A stretch of 15,854 nt of DNA from CAYGAW01 sp964347945 (GTDB taxonomy: Bacteria > Chloroflexota > Anaerolineae > UBA7937 > B3-Chlor), in contig CAYGAW010000049.1 of NCBI GenBank assembly GCA_964347945.1, forward strand, positions 1-15,854, given 5' to 3'. The position numbers and the translations under genes are program-made. The notes under the pieces were generated by a model that saw only the letters and a program-made list of their open reading frames with translations, made no database searches and was not told the DNA's origin. This document shows, one piece after another, positions 14,666-15,854 of this stretch. The stretch's first letter is position 1. Every line of letters begins with the position of its first letter.

Positions 14666-15354
14666 CGCTATGGAAAATCCTTTCTCTGGCTCGACTCGCC
14701 GGTCGTCCGAGCGTGTGGAACAAGCCTCATGTCCCAGTATTCGCGGTTCCGCCAACATACTAGCACGTCAAGGAGGCCTCCGCCACTTCGCGTGGTTCGC
14801 CGCTGCTTGCCAGCTCAACCTAGGCACGGGGTGTTGCATCTGTAGACGAAGCCGGGTCGACACGCATCCTCTGATCCGCTGGGCCTTTGGCCGCAACGAG
14901 ACGAAGTACTCTCGGTGAAGAAACAGGTATAGACGAGTTCGCCAGACGGCGACGCAAGCCCATTCCTCGAGCCAACGGGCGACCCCAGCTTGCTCACACT
15001 GGAGAATGTGATGCAGGTCCTCATGCGACCAGGCGGGAGCGCGGCTGATCGATATGGGACAGGGAGGCGGTGACAGCGAAAGCGGCATCGCATTCGCTCA
15101 TGCATGATCCATGCCTCCACCGATATGGCCGGAAGACACCCTTGCCGTGTTCACCCACACTTTTTTCGCCGCGGGTGACCGTGCAGCAATCTCATTCTTC
15201 GGTGACTGACTGACCACTCTTCCTCGCCGTCTAAGTCTCCGCACGCTTGGCCTGATGCTATTCCAGCTTTCTTCTTCGTCTCTGAGCGAATAAAATCGAT
15301 CCTGGGAACGTTAGGAGCGTAGAAAGGACAGTCGGCGGAGGAAGCGACTGGCCA
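14666..15354. other. 689-bp region with no supported gene
   Basis: This gap lies between the divergent desulforedoxin and the last sigma gene, so it should hold both promoters. A weak extended -10 (TGCTAGTAT on the minus strand, forward 14757-14765) could serve desulforedoxin, with a leader of about 85 bases. TAAAAT at 15291-15296 is a possible -10 for the sigma gene but has no good -35. Open frames on both strands lack ribosome-binding sites and recognisable motifs. I see no RNA gene or repeat. Confidence 0.55.
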
Positions 15355-15854
15355 ATGACCCCAGCGGAGAACGAAGCGGAGTTGATCGCGCAGGCTCAGG
15401 AGGGAGACCGAGGGGCCTTCGGTCAATTGGTCGGCCGTCACCGGGAAGGAGTGATCAACGTGGTGTATCGCATGTGTGGGGATGCGAACTTGGCGGACGA
15501 GGCTGCCCAGGAGGCCTTCATCCGCGCCTGGCAGCACCTTCCTGGCTATCGACCGCGATCTCATTTTCGCAACTGGCTCTATCGCATCGCCACCAACGCC
15601 GCGCGAGATGCCCTGCGAAGGGAAGCTAGAACGGTGGACATCGACACGATTCCCGTGACTGATTCAACAAAAGGACCACAGGCTGCGGTGGAGGCGCAAG
15701 AGCTAGGTGAACGGGTGCAGCAGGCGGTCCTGTCGCTGCCCCCGGCTAGCCGCGCTGTGCTGGTGCTCCGCGAGTACGAGGGACTATCCTACAAGGAAAT
15801 CGCTGATACTCTGGGCATTCCCATCGGCACGGTGATGTCGCGGCTGAACTACGC
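15355..15854 (+). CDS. ECF RNA polymerase sigma factor (RpoE-like), 3' end beyond window
   Basis: The first 166 codons of an ECF sigma factor run off the window. Region 2 spans about residues 17-90 (QEGDRGAFGQLVGRH, DEAAQEAFIRAWQHL, then FRNWLYRIATNAARDALRRE). Region 4 begins about 126 (LSLPPASRAVLVLREYEGLS, YKEIADTLGIPIGTVMSRL). Only the last part of the recognition helix and the C-terminus appear to be missing. It belongs to the classic RpoE/SigW-like group by the YEGLSYKEIA...GTVMSRL pattern. ATG at 15355 is the only start in frame after the upstream stop; GGAGG is 13 bases away, which is long. An anti-sigma gene is expected just downstream, outside the window. Confidence 0.93.
   Translation, partial: MTPAENEAELIAQAQEGDRGAFGQLVGRHREGVINVVYRMCGDANLADEAAQEAFIRAWQHLPGYRPRSHFRNWLYRIATNAARDALRREARTVDIDTIPVTDSTKGPQAAVEAQELGERVQQAVLSLPPASRAVLVLREYEGLSYKEIADTLGIPIGTVMSRLNY

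Noticed and set aside
14768..15120. Two overlapping minus-strand frames of about 100 codons.
   Set aside because: Cys/Arg/Ser-rich sequences with no motif, no ribosome-binding site and no conserved-looking core; neither frame is favoured over the other.
15304..15333. GGGAACGTT followed by AGTC, resembling an ECF autoregulated promoter of the last sigma gene.
   Set aside because: The distance from GGAAC to the GTC element is about 20-21 bases instead of the usual 16-17, and no better -10 is present.

Overview
The window is about 60% GC by eye and has the look of a Chloroflexota (Anaerolineae-like) genome. This placement is an inference. It rests on an ECF sigma factor paired with a DUF5667-type membrane protein, on a secreted beta-helix protein ending in a hydrophobic FVPLLMKLY tail (a pattern I associate with that phylum), and on a full set of molybdenum-hydroxylase genes. 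A rubredoxin-like protein and a desulforedoxin suggest an anaerobic or microaerobic life with oxygen or redox stress. No mobile element, CRISPR array, tRNA or rRNA was seen.

Layout. Bases 1-1688 are a minus-strand block: a SigZ-type ECF sigma factor, then an ArsP/DUF318 (SO_0444-like) metal or metalloid permease, then possibly the first codons of a third gene cut by the window edge. Bases 2266-3856 hold a second ECF sigma factor that overlaps the gene for a single-pass DUF5667 protein with a His/Pro/Gln-rich repeat tail, closed by a strong terminator. Bases 4152-4847 encode an orphan OmpR-type response regulator behind a good housekeeping promoter. Just downstream, four exact-period 11-bp direct repeats sit against an extended -10 element and lead into a rubredoxin-like gene (5111-5335), followed by a terminator.

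Bases 5417-6181 are gene-poor, with a possible promoter plus hairpin leader. Bases 6182-12889 look like one tightly packed operon: the FAD subunit, the 2Fe-2S subunit and two consecutive molybdopterin subunits of a xanthine dehydrogenase-family hydroxylase, then an alpha/beta hydrolase. The two large subunits are each exactly 739 residues and clearly paralogous, so one set of electron-transfer subunits may serve two catalytic subunits. The substrate cannot be read from the sequence. Bases 12964-14463 encode a secreted right-handed beta-helix protein. A minus-strand desulforedoxin (14540-14665) converges on it and shares a terminator hairpin. The window ends inside a third ECF sigma factor (15355 onward).

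The most notable points are the tandem large subunits, the 11-bp repeat promoter beside an orphan PhoB/OmpR-type regulator, and the cysteine-rich tail of the SigZ-like factor next to a metal permease. I see no defence or mobile system here.
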